From Peptococcaceae bacterium (GTDB lineage: Bacteria > Bacillota > Peptococcia > Peptococcales > Peptococcaceae), in assembly GCA_900759105.1 (NCBI GenBank), contig CAAETY010000140.1, positions 1 through 11,091 on the forward strand: 11,091 nucleotides of DNA, given 5' to 3'. A program made the position numbers and the translations under genes. The notes under the pieces are model-generated. The model was not told where the DNA came from. It made no database searches and saw only the letters and a list, made by a program, of their open reading frames with translations. Below are positions 1 to 5,666 of the stretch, piece by piece (the stretch's first letter is position 1; every line of letters starts with the position of its first letter).

Positions 1-432
1 AATGCGATTATCTTCATGATGGCGCTTGCTATCATCGCACCATTCTTTGGTCGTGAAGTATTGGGCTGGCTCGTAGACATGACCGCAGTAGGGGCTGACA
101 TGGGCTTCACCTACACCACTGCTGCTGCATGTGTATTGGCAAAGCGTGCCGGTGATAAGAAGCAAATGGTTATCTCCGCAATTGGTTGTGGCTTTGCAAT
201 CTTCTTTATCTGCCTCTTGGTACTCCCATTTGCACCGGGCTTCTTGAGCCCACAAGCATGGGCCTTCCTCCTCGTATGGCTCGCTATGGGTGCAATCTTC
301 TTCGCAATTAAGCACAAAACTTACTATGCATCCACTGCATTGCAAGAAAAGGTTGCTGTTATCTGTGCTGCTAACACTGACGATAAGGAAGTACAAGAAG
401 CATTTGATTGCGAACATCCAAACAACAAGTAA
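1..432 (+). CDS. APC-family amino acid permease, C-terminal fragment
   Basis: The reading frame is open from the first base, so this is the 3' part of a gene whose start lies outside the window; 143 residues are visible. The fragment is strongly hydrophobic, with about three membrane segments: the opening NAIIFMMALAIIAPFFG region, a segment around GCGFAIFFICLLVLPFAPG, and one around AWAFLLVWLAMGAIFF. A short hydrophilic cytoplasmic tail ending in HPNNK follows. The loop between the first two segments (VDMTAVGADMGFTYTTAAACVLAKRAGDK) is typical of the late transmembrane region of amino acid-polyamine-organocation transporters, which import amino acids by proton symport or exchange. Substrate cannot be told from this fragment. 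A terminator follows directly, and the next gene is glutamate dehydrogenase, so a glutamate or related amino acid substrate is attractive but only inferred. Confidence 0.8.
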   Translation, partial: NAIIFMMALAIIAPFFGREVLGWLVDMTAVGADMGFTYTTAAACVLAKRAGDKKQMVISAIGCGFAIFFICLLVLPFAPGFLSPQAWAFLLVWLAMGAIFFAIKHKTYYASTALQEKVAVICAANTDDKEVQEAFDCEHPNNK

Positions 433-467
433 TCTTTACCCAAAAAAGTCTAAATCTACCCAAAAAT

Positions 468-502
468 TATTGCCTGCCGGATTTCCGGCAGGTAATTTTT
501 TT
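468..502 (+). terminator. Rho-independent terminator of the permease gene
   Basis: An 8-bp perfect stem, CCTGCCGG/CCGGCAGG with an ATTT loop, is extended by a G-T pair and three A-T pairs and ends in a run of seven T. It lies about 36 bases after the permease stop codon. Confidence 0.92.
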
Positions 503-886
503 GTGCGAAAATAAGGGCAGTGTGTGAAGCAGCTTTTGATAGTTATAAAATAGGAAGAAGATAACGATGATGCCTATCAAAAAGTCACCCAAAAGCACCT
601 GCCATGAAGTAAAAAAACAACTGAAAATGAAATGTTGCAATTAATGTCTGCAAGTATAATAAGGTGGCATATTTTTTGAATAATTAAACAGGTTAACCAC
701 TAGCGGTAGGGAGCACAGGCGGCTAACATACTAAAATGCTGACGACATTTTTGGAAGAACAAATGATTGCTATGCCAAAAAAACGGCTCAACCATGCATC
801 TTGTGAAAGCACGCACATTGTTAATAGCTGCTCTAAAAAAACTTGCACGCAATCATAGATGCAATTAATATCCGATATAGTACAGC
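503..886. other. Long intergenic region with no assignable gene
   Basis: I find no convincing coding sequence here. The sequence is A+T-rich. A perfect TATAAT lies at 655-660 with a TTGCAA at 635-640, but the 14-base spacing is poor. A perfect 8-base palindrome GGTTAACC lies near 692-699. A 25-codon open frame at 567-644 has only a weak ribosome site. The region could hold an unrecognised small RNA or be decayed sequence. Confidence 0.5.
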
Positions 887-915
887 TTGACAAAAGATAA
901 AATCTGCACTATTCT
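887..915 (+). promoter_or_regulatory. Sigma-A promoter of glutamate dehydrogenase
   Basis: A perfect -35 box TTGACA (887-892) is followed after exactly 17 bases by TATTCT (910-915), which matches the -10 consensus at four of six positions. Transcription would start near 922, giving a leader of about 107 bases before the dehydrogenase start codon. Confidence 0.7.
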
Positions 916-960
916 AAAGAAGGTAAGAAAATTCCATATAAAGTGACATTTACATGGGAT

Positions 961-1010
961 TTTAAATGCCTGTTAACGAAAGAAAATAGGCATTAAAAAA
1001 TATTTTTTTA
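961..1010 (+). promoter_or_regulatory. Leader hairpin before glutamate dehydrogenase, possible attenuator
   Basis: AATGCCT (965-971) pairs with AGGCATT (988-994). After one A/A mismatch, TTT (961-963) can pair with AAA (996-998). The sequence then runs into an A-rich and T-rich tract including seven T at 1003-1009, just upstream of the ribosome site TAGGAGG (1015-1021). The stem is G+C-poor and the T tract does not abut it, so it may be a weak attenuator, an mRNA-stability element, or chance. Confidence 0.35.
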
Positions 1011-1028
1011 TTTCTAGGAGGCATAACA

Positions 1029-2294
1029 ATGGCTAACGAAATGAATAATCCTCTCGTTAGAGCACAAGCCCAAGTGAAAACTGCTTGTGACAAATTAGGT
1101 TTAGAACCAGAAGTTTACGAACTTCTCAAAGAACCAAAAAGATGCATCGAAATCTCCATCCCAGTTCGTATGGATGATGGTAGCTTGAAGACCTTCAAGG
1201 GCTGGCGTTCCTGCCACTGCGACGCTGTTGGTCCAGCTAAGGGCGGTATCCGTTTCAACCCTGGTGTAAACGTTGACGAAGTTAAGGCTTTGTCCATCTG
1301 GATGACCTTCAAGTGCTGCGTTACCGGTATTCCTTACGGCGGCGGTAAGGGTGGCGTAATCTGCGATCCTCTCAGCCTCTCCGATAATGAATTAGAACAA
1401 GTTTGCCGTGGCTTTGTAGATGGTATCTACAAGTACATCGGTGAAAAGATCGACGTTCCAGCTCCAGACGTTGGTACCAACGGCAAGTGCATGAGCTGGA
1501 TGGTTGACGAATATTGCAAATTGACCGGCGAACAATCCTTCGGCGTTCTCACCGGTAAGCCAGTTCCATTCCATGGTTCCCTCGGCCGCGATGACGCTAC
1601 CGGTTATGGTATCTCCATCTGCGTACGTGAAGCTTGCAAAAAGCTCGGCATCGACTTGACCAAAGCTAAGGTTATCGTTCAAGGTTTCGGTAACGTAGGT
1701 TCCTGGACTGTTGAAAACGTTGAAAAGCTCGGCGGTACTATCGTTGCTGTATCCGAATGGGATCCAGAACACGGTGCATACGTTGTTTACAACGAAAACG
1801 GCTTGAAGTATGATGACTTAGCTGCTGAAAAGGCTGCTAACCGCACCCTCTACAACCTCGCTGGTGCTCAACACCTCACCATGGAAGAATTCTGGGCTTT
1901 GGACGTAGACGTTATCGTTCCAGCTGCTCTTGAAAACTCCATCACCGCTGAAGTAGCTAAGACCATCAAGTCCAAATTGATCGTTGAAGCTGCTAACGGT
2001 CCTACTACCACCGATGCTGACGAAGTATTAAAGGAAATGGGCGTTACCGTTGTTCCTGACATCCTCGCTAACGCTGGTGGCGTAACTGTATCCTACTTCG
2101 AATGGGTACAAAACCGTTATGGCTACTACTGGAGCAACGAAGATGTAGCTGACAAAGAAGAAAAAGCTATGGTAGCTGCATTCGAAGCTCTCTGGGCTCT
2201 TAAAGAAGAATACAACGTAACCTTCCGTGAATCCGCTTACATGCATTCCGTTAAGAAGGTTGCTGAAGCTATGAAACTTCGTGGCTGGTATTAA
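1029..2294 (+). CDS. gdhA: NAD-type glutamate dehydrogenase
   Basis: Catalyses the reversible oxidative deamination of glutamate to 2-oxoglutarate and ammonia in the cytoplasm; in amino-acid-fermenting anaerobes it is the entry step of glutamate catabolism. The protein has 421 residues, a normal length for the hexameric enzymes. Visible motifs are the substrate-binding KGGIRF (K71), TFK (K95), and the GGGKGG loop with the catalytic Lys K107. The PAPDVGTNG segment carries the catalytic Asp D147, and the Rossmann dinucleotide loop GFGNVG spans 219-224. Residue 243 in VSEWD is Glu. The P. asaccharolyticus NAD-specific enzyme has Glu at the same place, and an acidic residue there disfavours NADP. 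The ribosome site TAGGAGG lies 7 bases before ATG, so the start is secure. Codon choice is strongly biased (GCT, GTT, AAC, CTC), as in a highly expressed gene. It has its own promoter and terminator, so it is monocistronic. Confidence 0.96.
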   Translation: MANEMNNPLVRAQAQVKTACDKLGLEPEVYELLKEPKRCIEISIPVRMDDGSLKTFKGWRSCHCDAVGPAKGGIRFNPGVNVDEVKALSIWMTFKCCVTGIPYGGGKGGVICDPLSLSDNELEQVCRGFVDGIYKYIGEKIDVPAPDVGTNGKCMSWMVDEYCKLTGEQSFGVLTGKPVPFHGSLGRDDATGYGISICVREACKKLGIDLTKAKVIVQGFGNVGSWTVENVEKLGGTIVAVSEWDPEHGAYVVYNENGLKYDDLAAEKAANRTLYNLAGAQHLTMEEFWALDVDVIVPAALENSITAEVAKTIKSKLIVEAANGPTTTDADEVLKEMGVTVVPDILANAGGVTVSYFEWVQNRYGYYWSNEDVADKEEKAMVAAFEALWALKEEYNVTFRESAYMHSVKKVAEAMKLRGWY

Positions 2295-2328
2295 TCTGAA
2301 TACCGTTAATCTTTAACGAGTAGATTAG

Positions 2329-2362
2329 AAGAAGCAGACCCTTGTGGTCTGCTTCTTTTTTT
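2329..2362 (+). terminator. Strong terminator after glutamate dehydrogenase
   Basis: A perfect 12-bp stem, AAGAAGCAGACC/GGTCTGCTTCTT, with a five-base CTTGT loop runs straight into a T tract. It lies 34 bases after the stop codon. Confidence 0.95.
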
Positions 2363-2427
2363 ATGCTTCTTTTTGGTAAAATCGGTGTAATATTTAACAT
2401 AAACTTAACACCGCACCCCCTTTTTCC

Positions 2428-2448
2428 TTGACAATGCTGTGATATGAT
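2428..2448 (+). promoter_or_regulatory. Promoter-like elements before the HD-domain gene
   Basis: An extended -10 box TGATATGAT lies at 2440-2448. A perfect TTGACA lies at 2428-2433, but only 9 bases from that -10 box, so the two cannot work together as a normal promoter. The extended -10 box is the likelier signal, with transcription starting near 2455. It follows the preceding terminator and lies 38 bases before the start codon. Confidence 0.4.
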
Positions 2449-2486
2449 GATAGCACCTTAAAGAATAAGAAAGGAGTGAGGAATCA

Positions 2487-3146
2487 TTGAAAATTAAATT
2501 TGAAGATGTGAAAGACGATGCCACCGTTTGCACCTATATTGAAAAAGCAGACCGCACCTTGATGGGGATGGGCTTTACCGAGCACAGCTTTGCCCACGTG
2601 ACCCACGTGGCATCTGTGGCGGGGAAAATTTTGAAAGAGCTCAATTACAGCAAGGAAGACCTTGAAATTGCGCGGATTGCAGGCTATATGCACGATATTG
2701 GCAATGTGATAAACCGTCACGACCACGCACAAACCGGCGCACTCATGGCGATGCGAATCTTGGATCACATGGGCATGCCGGCCGACCAAGTGGCAGCGGT
2801 GATTACCGCCATTGGCAATCATGACGAGCCCAACGCTTATCCGGTGGATGCAGTGACTGCCGCCATTATCATTGCCGACAAAACCGACGTGCGCCAGACC
2901 CGTGTGCGCAACAAAGACGTGACCAACTTCGATAAGCACGACCGTGTAAACTACGCCGTTAAGCAAAGCACCGTGCGTGTGCGCGATGGAAAAATCATCG
3001 AAGCGAATCTTAAACTCGACAAGGAGATTTGCTCCGTTATGGATTACTTTGAAATCTTCCTTGAACGTATGATTCTTTGTCGCAAGGCCGCCGAGCAGCT
3101 GGGCTGTGAGTTTAGCCTTGTCATCAACAAAGAGCGCGTGATTTAA
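2487..3146 (+). CDS. HD-domain metal-dependent phosphohydrolase
   Basis: A soluble protein of 219 residues with a single HD domain covering about residues 30-140. The domain name residues are in GYMHDIGN (H69, D70). Further likely metal ligands are H33, H37 and H40 in EHSFAHVTH, H78 and H80 in NRHDHAQTG, H112 and D113 in GNHDEP, and D131 in ADKTD. The HD superfamily hydrolyses phosphate esters of nucleotides or signalling nucleotides; the substrate here cannot be read from the sequence. The gene starts at TTG: AAGGAG at 2471-2476 lies 10 bases upstream, and no in-frame ATG fits as well. The C-terminal 60 residues, after a basic RVRNKDVTNFDKHDRV stretch, have no motif I recognise. The gene stands alone, between its own promoter-like region and a terminator. 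Confidence 0.85.
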   Translation: MKIKFEDVKDDATVCTYIEKADRTLMGMGFTEHSFAHVTHVASVAGKILKELNYSKEDLEIARIAGYMHDIGNVINRHDHAQTGALMAMRILDHMGMPADQVAAVITAIGNHDEPNAYPVDAVTAAIIIADKTDVRQTRVRNKDVTNFDKHDRVNYAVKQSTVRVRDGKIIEANLKLDKEICSVMDYFEIFLERMILCRKAAEQLGCEFSLVINKERVI

Positions 3147-3147
3147 G

Positions 3148-3183
3148 AAACGGTGAGAACGAGAAGGTTCTCGCCGTTTTTTT
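3148..3183 (+). terminator. Terminator after the HD-domain gene
   Basis: A 13-bp stem, AAACGGTGAGAAC/GTTCTCGCCGTTT, with one T-G wobble and a GAGAAG loop is followed by a T tract. It begins 2 bases after the stop codon. Confidence 0.93.
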
Positions 3184-3215
3184 GTGCCTGTTTCAAATGA
3201 AAAACAAGCGCACTT

Positions 3216-3244
3216 TTGGCAGAAACGCATCAATGTGCTATACT
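3216..3244 (+). promoter_or_regulatory. Sigma-A promoter of the traX-like gene
   Basis: TTGGCA (3216-3221), a 17-base spacer, and TATACT (3239-3244) with a TG at the extended -10 position (TGCTATACT). The promoter lies inside the upstream extension of the open frame, which argues against any start codon before about 3250. Confidence 0.8.
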
Positions 3245-3291
3245 TTGATAAAATCACAGTGGCGGTACCTATGCCCAAAAGGAGGAAATCA

Positions 3292-4014
3292 ATGACCGTA
3301 AAAGGCAGTACCTTAAAATGGATTGCCATCGTTACCATGTTTATCGACCATTTGGCGGCGGTGGTACTGATGCCGGCCTGGGGCATTGCCGGCCCGTTAC
3401 GCCTAGCAGAAGCGTGGGCGTTGGGTGATGGTGCTTTGCTCACCTTTGTGATGCGCCAAATCGGTCGGCTGGCCTTCCCGATTTTTTGCTTTCTCTTGGT
3501 CGAAGGCTTGACACACACCCATAGCCGGGCGCTGTATTTGCGCAATTTGTTGTTGTTGGCTGTAGTTAGTGAAATACCGTTTGACCTCTGTATATCAGGG
3601 CGCGCTGTCTATGGTGTCCATCAAAGTACCATTTGTACCCTCGTATTGGGCTTTTTGGCATGTTGGGGCATGGATTGGCTCGAAGACCACACCACGCCGA
3701 CATATTTGCCTCTAAAAAAATCCGCCCTTTTGGGTGTCATGATGGTGCTCGCATGGCTGTTCAAAACCGACTACGCTGCCTTTGGCGTGGCGCTGATTGT
3801 GCTTTTATACATCTTGCGCAGCAATCGCACCGAGCAATGCCTGTTGGGAGGCATTGTCTGCCTGTTCGGCGAACCGGCGGCGGCCTTGGCATTTCTCCCT
3901 ATTTACCTGTATAACGGGGAACGTGGGAAACAGTTAAAGCTATTGTTCTACGCCTTTTATCCCACTCATCTCCTTGTGCTATATTTCACACGACTGTGGT
4001 GGCTGGGCTGGTAA
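3292..4014 (+). CDS. TraX-family integral membrane protein
   Basis: A polytopic membrane protein of 240 residues that fits the TraX family (Pfam PF05857). Characteristic segments are LKWIAIVTMFIDH (8-20), GRLAFPIFCFLLVEG (58-72), VSEIPFDL (92-99), STICTLVLG (112-120), YNGERG (207-212) and FYPTHLL (222-228). About seven hydrophobic segments can be counted. TraX of plasmid F acetylates the N-terminus of F-pilin. Chromosomal homologues in Firmicutes are common and mostly uncharacterised, so membrane acyltransferase activity is a family-level inference. I chose ATG at 3292 because AAAAGGAGG (3277-3285) lies 6 bases upstream. A longer frame open from 3184 would place the promoter inside the gene and lacks a ribosome site. 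No conjugation genes are nearby, so a role in pilin modification is not supported by context. Confidence 0.85.
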   Translation: MTVKGSTLKWIAIVTMFIDHLAAVVLMPAWGIAGPLRLAEAWALGDGALLTFVMRQIGRLAFPIFCFLLVEGLTHTHSRALYLRNLLLLAVVSEIPFDLCISGRAVYGVHQSTICTLVLGFLACWGMDWLEDHTTPTYLPLKKSALLGVMMVLAWLFKTDYAAFGVALIVLLYILRSNRTEQCLLGGIVCLFGEPAAALAFLPIYLYNGERGKQLKLLFYAFYPTHLLVLYFTRLWWLGW

Positions 4015-4138
4015 CGGTCAATCAATGCTTTTGTGCGGTGAAAAGCCTGCATGCCACGGTAGCAACGGCTTGTTAGCAAACCTTCATAGGACCGACACAT
4101 TGTTTTCATTTTTTCCCAACATATCCTCTAAATAGCTA

Positions 4139-4147
4139 TGATATACT
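4139..4147 (+). promoter_or_regulatory. Extended -10 promoter of small RNA 1
   Basis: TGATATACT is an extended -10 box. No good -35 box is visible 17 bases upstream (ACATAT region). A start at about 4154 gives an RNA beginning GTCAGTTGAGG. Confidence 0.6.
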
Positions 4148-4153
4148 GACGGT

Positions 4154-4318
4154 GTCAGTTGAGGTTGTCGTTTTTCTCCTTTTTTTCAGCAACCTCGAGC
4201 TGGATGATAGACTATTGTAGGTCATTTCTGTTTCGGTTTTCCCTTTTTTCCGAAACGGTTGACACCTCAAGCCACAGAAAAAAGACAGCAACCACAGCGA
4301 TTGGGTTGCTGTTTTTTT
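4154..4318 (+). ncRNA. Putative small RNA 1, about 165 nt, with pyrimidine-loop hairpins
   Basis: No open frame with a ribosome site fits here, yet the segment is bounded by a promoter and a terminator and is full of hairpins. Hairpin A pairs TCAG-TT-GAGGTTG (4156-4167 core) with CAACCTC-GA-G-CTG (4190-4202). Its inner stem GAGGTTG/CAACCTC is perfect, and its loop at 4171-4186 is TTTTTCTCCTTTTTTT, all pyrimidine. Hairpin B is GTTTCGG (4230-4236) with CCGAAAC (4250-4256), with a 13-base all-pyrimidine loop TTTTCCCTTTTTT. The 3' end is a strong terminator. CU-rich loops that pair with Shine-Dalgarno sequences are known from Gram-positive regulatory RNAs such as RsaE and LhrC. I infer a similar mode of action but recognise no family. 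It could instead be an untranslated leader of something lost. Confidence 0.55.
4285..4318 (+). terminator. Terminator of small RNA 1
   Basis: A perfect 9-bp stem, ACAGCAACC (4285-4293) with GGTTGCTGT (4304-4312), is followed by a run of seven T. The same CAGCAACC word occurs in hairpin A at 4187-4194 (with one shared boundary base), so the 3' arm could in principle pair with either copy. Confidence 0.92.
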
Positions 4319-4393
4319 GCGCGCCGAAACAAGCACTTGATATTTATCTTGGTAATATCCACACAATATCCTGACATTTTCGCCCCTTTTCGG

Positions 4394-4402
4394 TGATACA
4401 AT
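4394..4402 (+). promoter_or_regulatory. Extended -10 promoter of small RNA 2
   Basis: TGATACAAT is an extended -10 box. The sequence TCAGTTGAGG begins 8 bases after its last base, exactly as for small RNA 1. A CTGACA lies upstream at 4371-4376, but the spacing to the -10 box is too long for a standard -35. Confidence 0.55.
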
Positions 4403-4408
4403 AAAGCC

Positions 4409-4463
4409 ATCAGTTGAGGCCGTTCCCCCAAAACGGTTACTTGGACTGACTCCCCTTTTTTTC
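4409..4463 (+). ncRNA. Putative small RNA 2, about 55 nt, paralogue of small RNA 1 at the 5' end
   Basis: From the predicted start the RNA would fold at once. TCAGTTGAGG (4410-4419) pairs with CTTGGACTGA (4440-4449) with one mismatch. An inner stem CCGTT/AACGG closes a C-rich CCCCCAA loop. The tail is CTCCCC followed by seven T (4456-4462), which could serve as termination point. Because the T tract is six bases from the stem, the transcript may instead run on to the terminator at 4486-4517. The first ten bases are identical to those of small RNA 1 while the rest differs, which points to a shared 5' module. Confidence 0.5.
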
Positions 4464-4485
4464 ACGTGTGCATTTTATGAAAATT

Positions 4486-4518
4486 GGAAACCCCGGTAGC
4501 TCCCTCTCCGGGGTTTTT
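4486..4518 (+). terminator. Terminator hairpin with CU-rich loop
   Basis: A 9-bp perfect stem, AAACCCCGG (4488-4496) with CCGGGGTTT (4508-4516), carries the loop TAGCTCCCTCT and ends in a T-rich tail. It may end small RNA 2 or a separate short transcript. Confidence 0.85.
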
Positions 4519-4543
4519 CCTTTTGTGCACAAATAGACCGATG

Positions 4544-4571
4544 ACCTCGCCAAACAAAGCGAGGTTTTTTT
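4544..4571 (+). terminator. Additional terminator
   Basis: ACCTCGC (4544-4550) pairs with GCGAGGT (4559-4565) around a CAAACAAA loop, followed by six further T. It lies only 26 bases after the previous terminator, with no visible gene between them, so its transcript is unknown. A perfect palindrome TTTGTGCACAAA (4522-4533) lies between the two hairpins. Confidence 0.85.
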
Positions 4572-4631
4572 GCTTTTTGGAAGCGGATAGCAGGTATAGA
4601 AAACAATGAATAGGGTGCAAAAAGGAGGCGG

Positions 4632-4660
4632 TTGCGCTTATCCTACTCGCACGCTATACT
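4632..4660 (+). promoter_or_regulatory. Sigma-A promoter of the PepSY protein gene
   Basis: TTGCGC (4632-4637), a 17-base spacer and TATACT (4655-4660). Transcription would start near 4667, about 50 bases before the start codon. Confidence 0.75.
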
Positions 4661-4718
4661 ATAGAAAATACAAAAATAATCCGATAACAATAAAGGCTCA
4701 GCAAAGGAGTGAATCATC

Positions 4719-5303
4719 ATGAAAAAATTAGGATTGGCGCTATTTTTTGTGGCGCTGGCTACTGTAATTGGCGTAGGCGCCGGGTATTACTTTTTCGTAA
4801 CCCAGCATCAGCAGACAGCGAGCCCGGCGGAAGCCATCACCGCACAAGCAGCCGAGGATATTGCCCTGAAAGATGCCGGTTTGACAAAAGCAGAAGTCGG
4901 CGGCTTAAACAGCCACATGGAACGTGATGACGGAAGAAAATATTATGACGTGCAATTTACTGTCAAAGGGGAAGATGGATCAAGCACCCTTTATGAATAC
5001 GAAATAGATACACAAAGCGGTGCCGTTCTTTCCCGCGAGCAAGAAGGCACCATCAATGCGAGCGCACAAAGCACCACACCGCAAACAAGCGGCGAAATCT
5101 CTGCCGATGAAGCCAAGCAAATTGCCCTCAACCATGCCGGTGTCAATGAAGCCGACACATACTACGTGGATGTAGACTATGAGCGCGAAGAACACGGCAA
5201 CGAATGGAGCGTGGACTTTGAAACAGCCGCCACCGAATACGACTATAGCATTAGCGCCACCGATGGCAGCATTTTGGAAGCCGCCAACGAACAACGCCAT
5301 TAA
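4719..5303 (+). CDS. Membrane-anchored protein with two PepSY domains
   Basis: A protein of 194 residues with an N-terminal membrane anchor or uncleaved signal (KKLGLALFFVALATVIGVGAGYYFF, residues 2-26). The rest is extracellular and acidic. Two PepSY-type units follow. Unit 1 spans about residues 39-106 (ITAQAAEDIALKDAG, then YYDVQFTV, then YEYEIDTQSGAVLS). Unit 2 spans about 126-188 (ISADEAKQIALNHAG, then EWSVDFET, then YDYSISATDGSILEA). A Ser/Thr/Gln linker (113-125) separates them. PepSY domains were proposed to inhibit or chaperone proteases and occur in many Firmicute cell-surface proteins; the exact role of this one is unknown. The start is secure: AAAGGAG (4703-4709) lies 9 bases before ATG. 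Promoter and terminator flank the gene, so it is a single-gene unit. Confidence 0.88.
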   Translation: MKKLGLALFFVALATVIGVGAGYYFFVTQHQQTASPAEAITAQAAEDIALKDAGLTKAEVGGLNSHMERDDGRKYYDVQFTVKGEDGSSTLYEYEIDTQSGAVLSREQEGTINASAQSTTPQTSGEISADEAKQIALNHAGVNEADTYYVDVDYEREEHGNEWSVDFETAATEYDYSISATDGSILEAANEQRH

Positions 5304-5320
5304 TCACATCAACCCAACCT

Positions 5321-5354
5321 AAACCAATCCCCGATAACCGGCGATTGGTTTTAT
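5321..5354 (+). terminator. Terminator after the PepSY gene
   Basis: A 9-bp stem, AAACCAATC (5321-5329) with GATTGGTTT (5343-5351), has an inner CCG/CGG pair and ends in a short T-rich tail. It begins 17 bases after the stop codon. Confidence 0.8.
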
Positions 5355-5396
5355 TGTGTGCCGGGGCGTGGTCTAAAAAAGCGTATTTATAAATAG

Positions 5397-5465
5397 GAAG
5401 CAACCAATAGCCATGGCTACGAGCGCAAAGCCAATGGCAGCGAAAAGTAGATTACATTGAAAAAA
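5397..5465 (+). pseudogene. Remnant of the 3' end of an SLH-protein gene
   Basis: Read in frame from 5397 the sequence gives EATNSHGYERKANGSEK, then TAG, then ITLKK. This matches the C-terminus of the large SLH protein (EATNSHDYERKANGSEKWTALNK, 9788 onwards). Over the first 51 bases the two differ at only four positions, three of them synonymous. The Trp codon TGG has become TAG, and the codon before the match is TAG where the intact gene has CAG. Only the tail of the gene survives; nothing similar is visible upstream of about 5390. A terminator that probably belonged to the lost gene follows at 5501. The remnant sits just upstream of the intact SLH gene and points to an earlier tandem pair. 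Confidence 0.85.
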
Positions 5466-5500
5466 TATTGGAAACCAACGATTAAAGTAAAACAACATAC

Positions 5501-5531
5501 AAAAGGCATGGACCTCGGTTCATGCCTTTTT
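5501..5531 (+). terminator. Terminator, probably of the lost SLH gene
   Basis: A perfect 10-bp stem, AAAAGGCATG/CATGCCTTTT, has inner ACC/GGT pairing and ends in a T tract. No intact gene lies directly before it, so it most likely ended transcription of the SLH gene whose remnant is at 5397. Confidence 0.9.
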
Positions 5532-5666
5532 GGTTGTTGTGAATAACAATTTTGTCCTCGACAATTTTTTGGAGCAATGCGGACATAGAATATTTAAGTA
5601 GCTCATTACATAATAAAATAACGTGCATTTTTCTCGAAAAAAATCACTGCAATCAATGGGAAATAG

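Noticed and set aside
567..644. 25-codon frame MMPIKKSPKST... in the long intergenic region
   Set aside because: Weak ribosome site, no conserved feature visible, and too short to support alone.
3184..3291. N-terminal extension of the TraX-like frame beginning at 3184
   Set aside because: It starts inside the T tract of the preceding terminator, spans the promoter at 3216-3244, and has no ribosome site; ATG 3292 has AAAAGGAGG 6 bases upstream.
2484..3545. Minus-strand open frame of 353 codons opposite the HD and TraX-like genes
   Set aside because: It runs across a terminator and a promoter of the plus strand and is antisense to two well-supported genes.
4154..4318. 6S RNA
   Set aside because: The expected long rod with a large central bubble closed by end-to-end pairing is not visible; the element is a row of separate hairpins.
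4136..4465. Open frames on both strands over the small RNA region (4159-4374 plus, 4136-4465 minus)
   Set aside because: Composition is low-complexity (Ser/Lys/Arg/Phe from T-rich loops), no ribosome site, and they read through terminators and hairpins that explain the sequence better.
4606..4722. 38-codon frame (starting MNRVQKGGG) overlapping the start of the PepSY gene by ATGA
   Set aside because: It contains the PepSY promoter and has no proper ribosome site.
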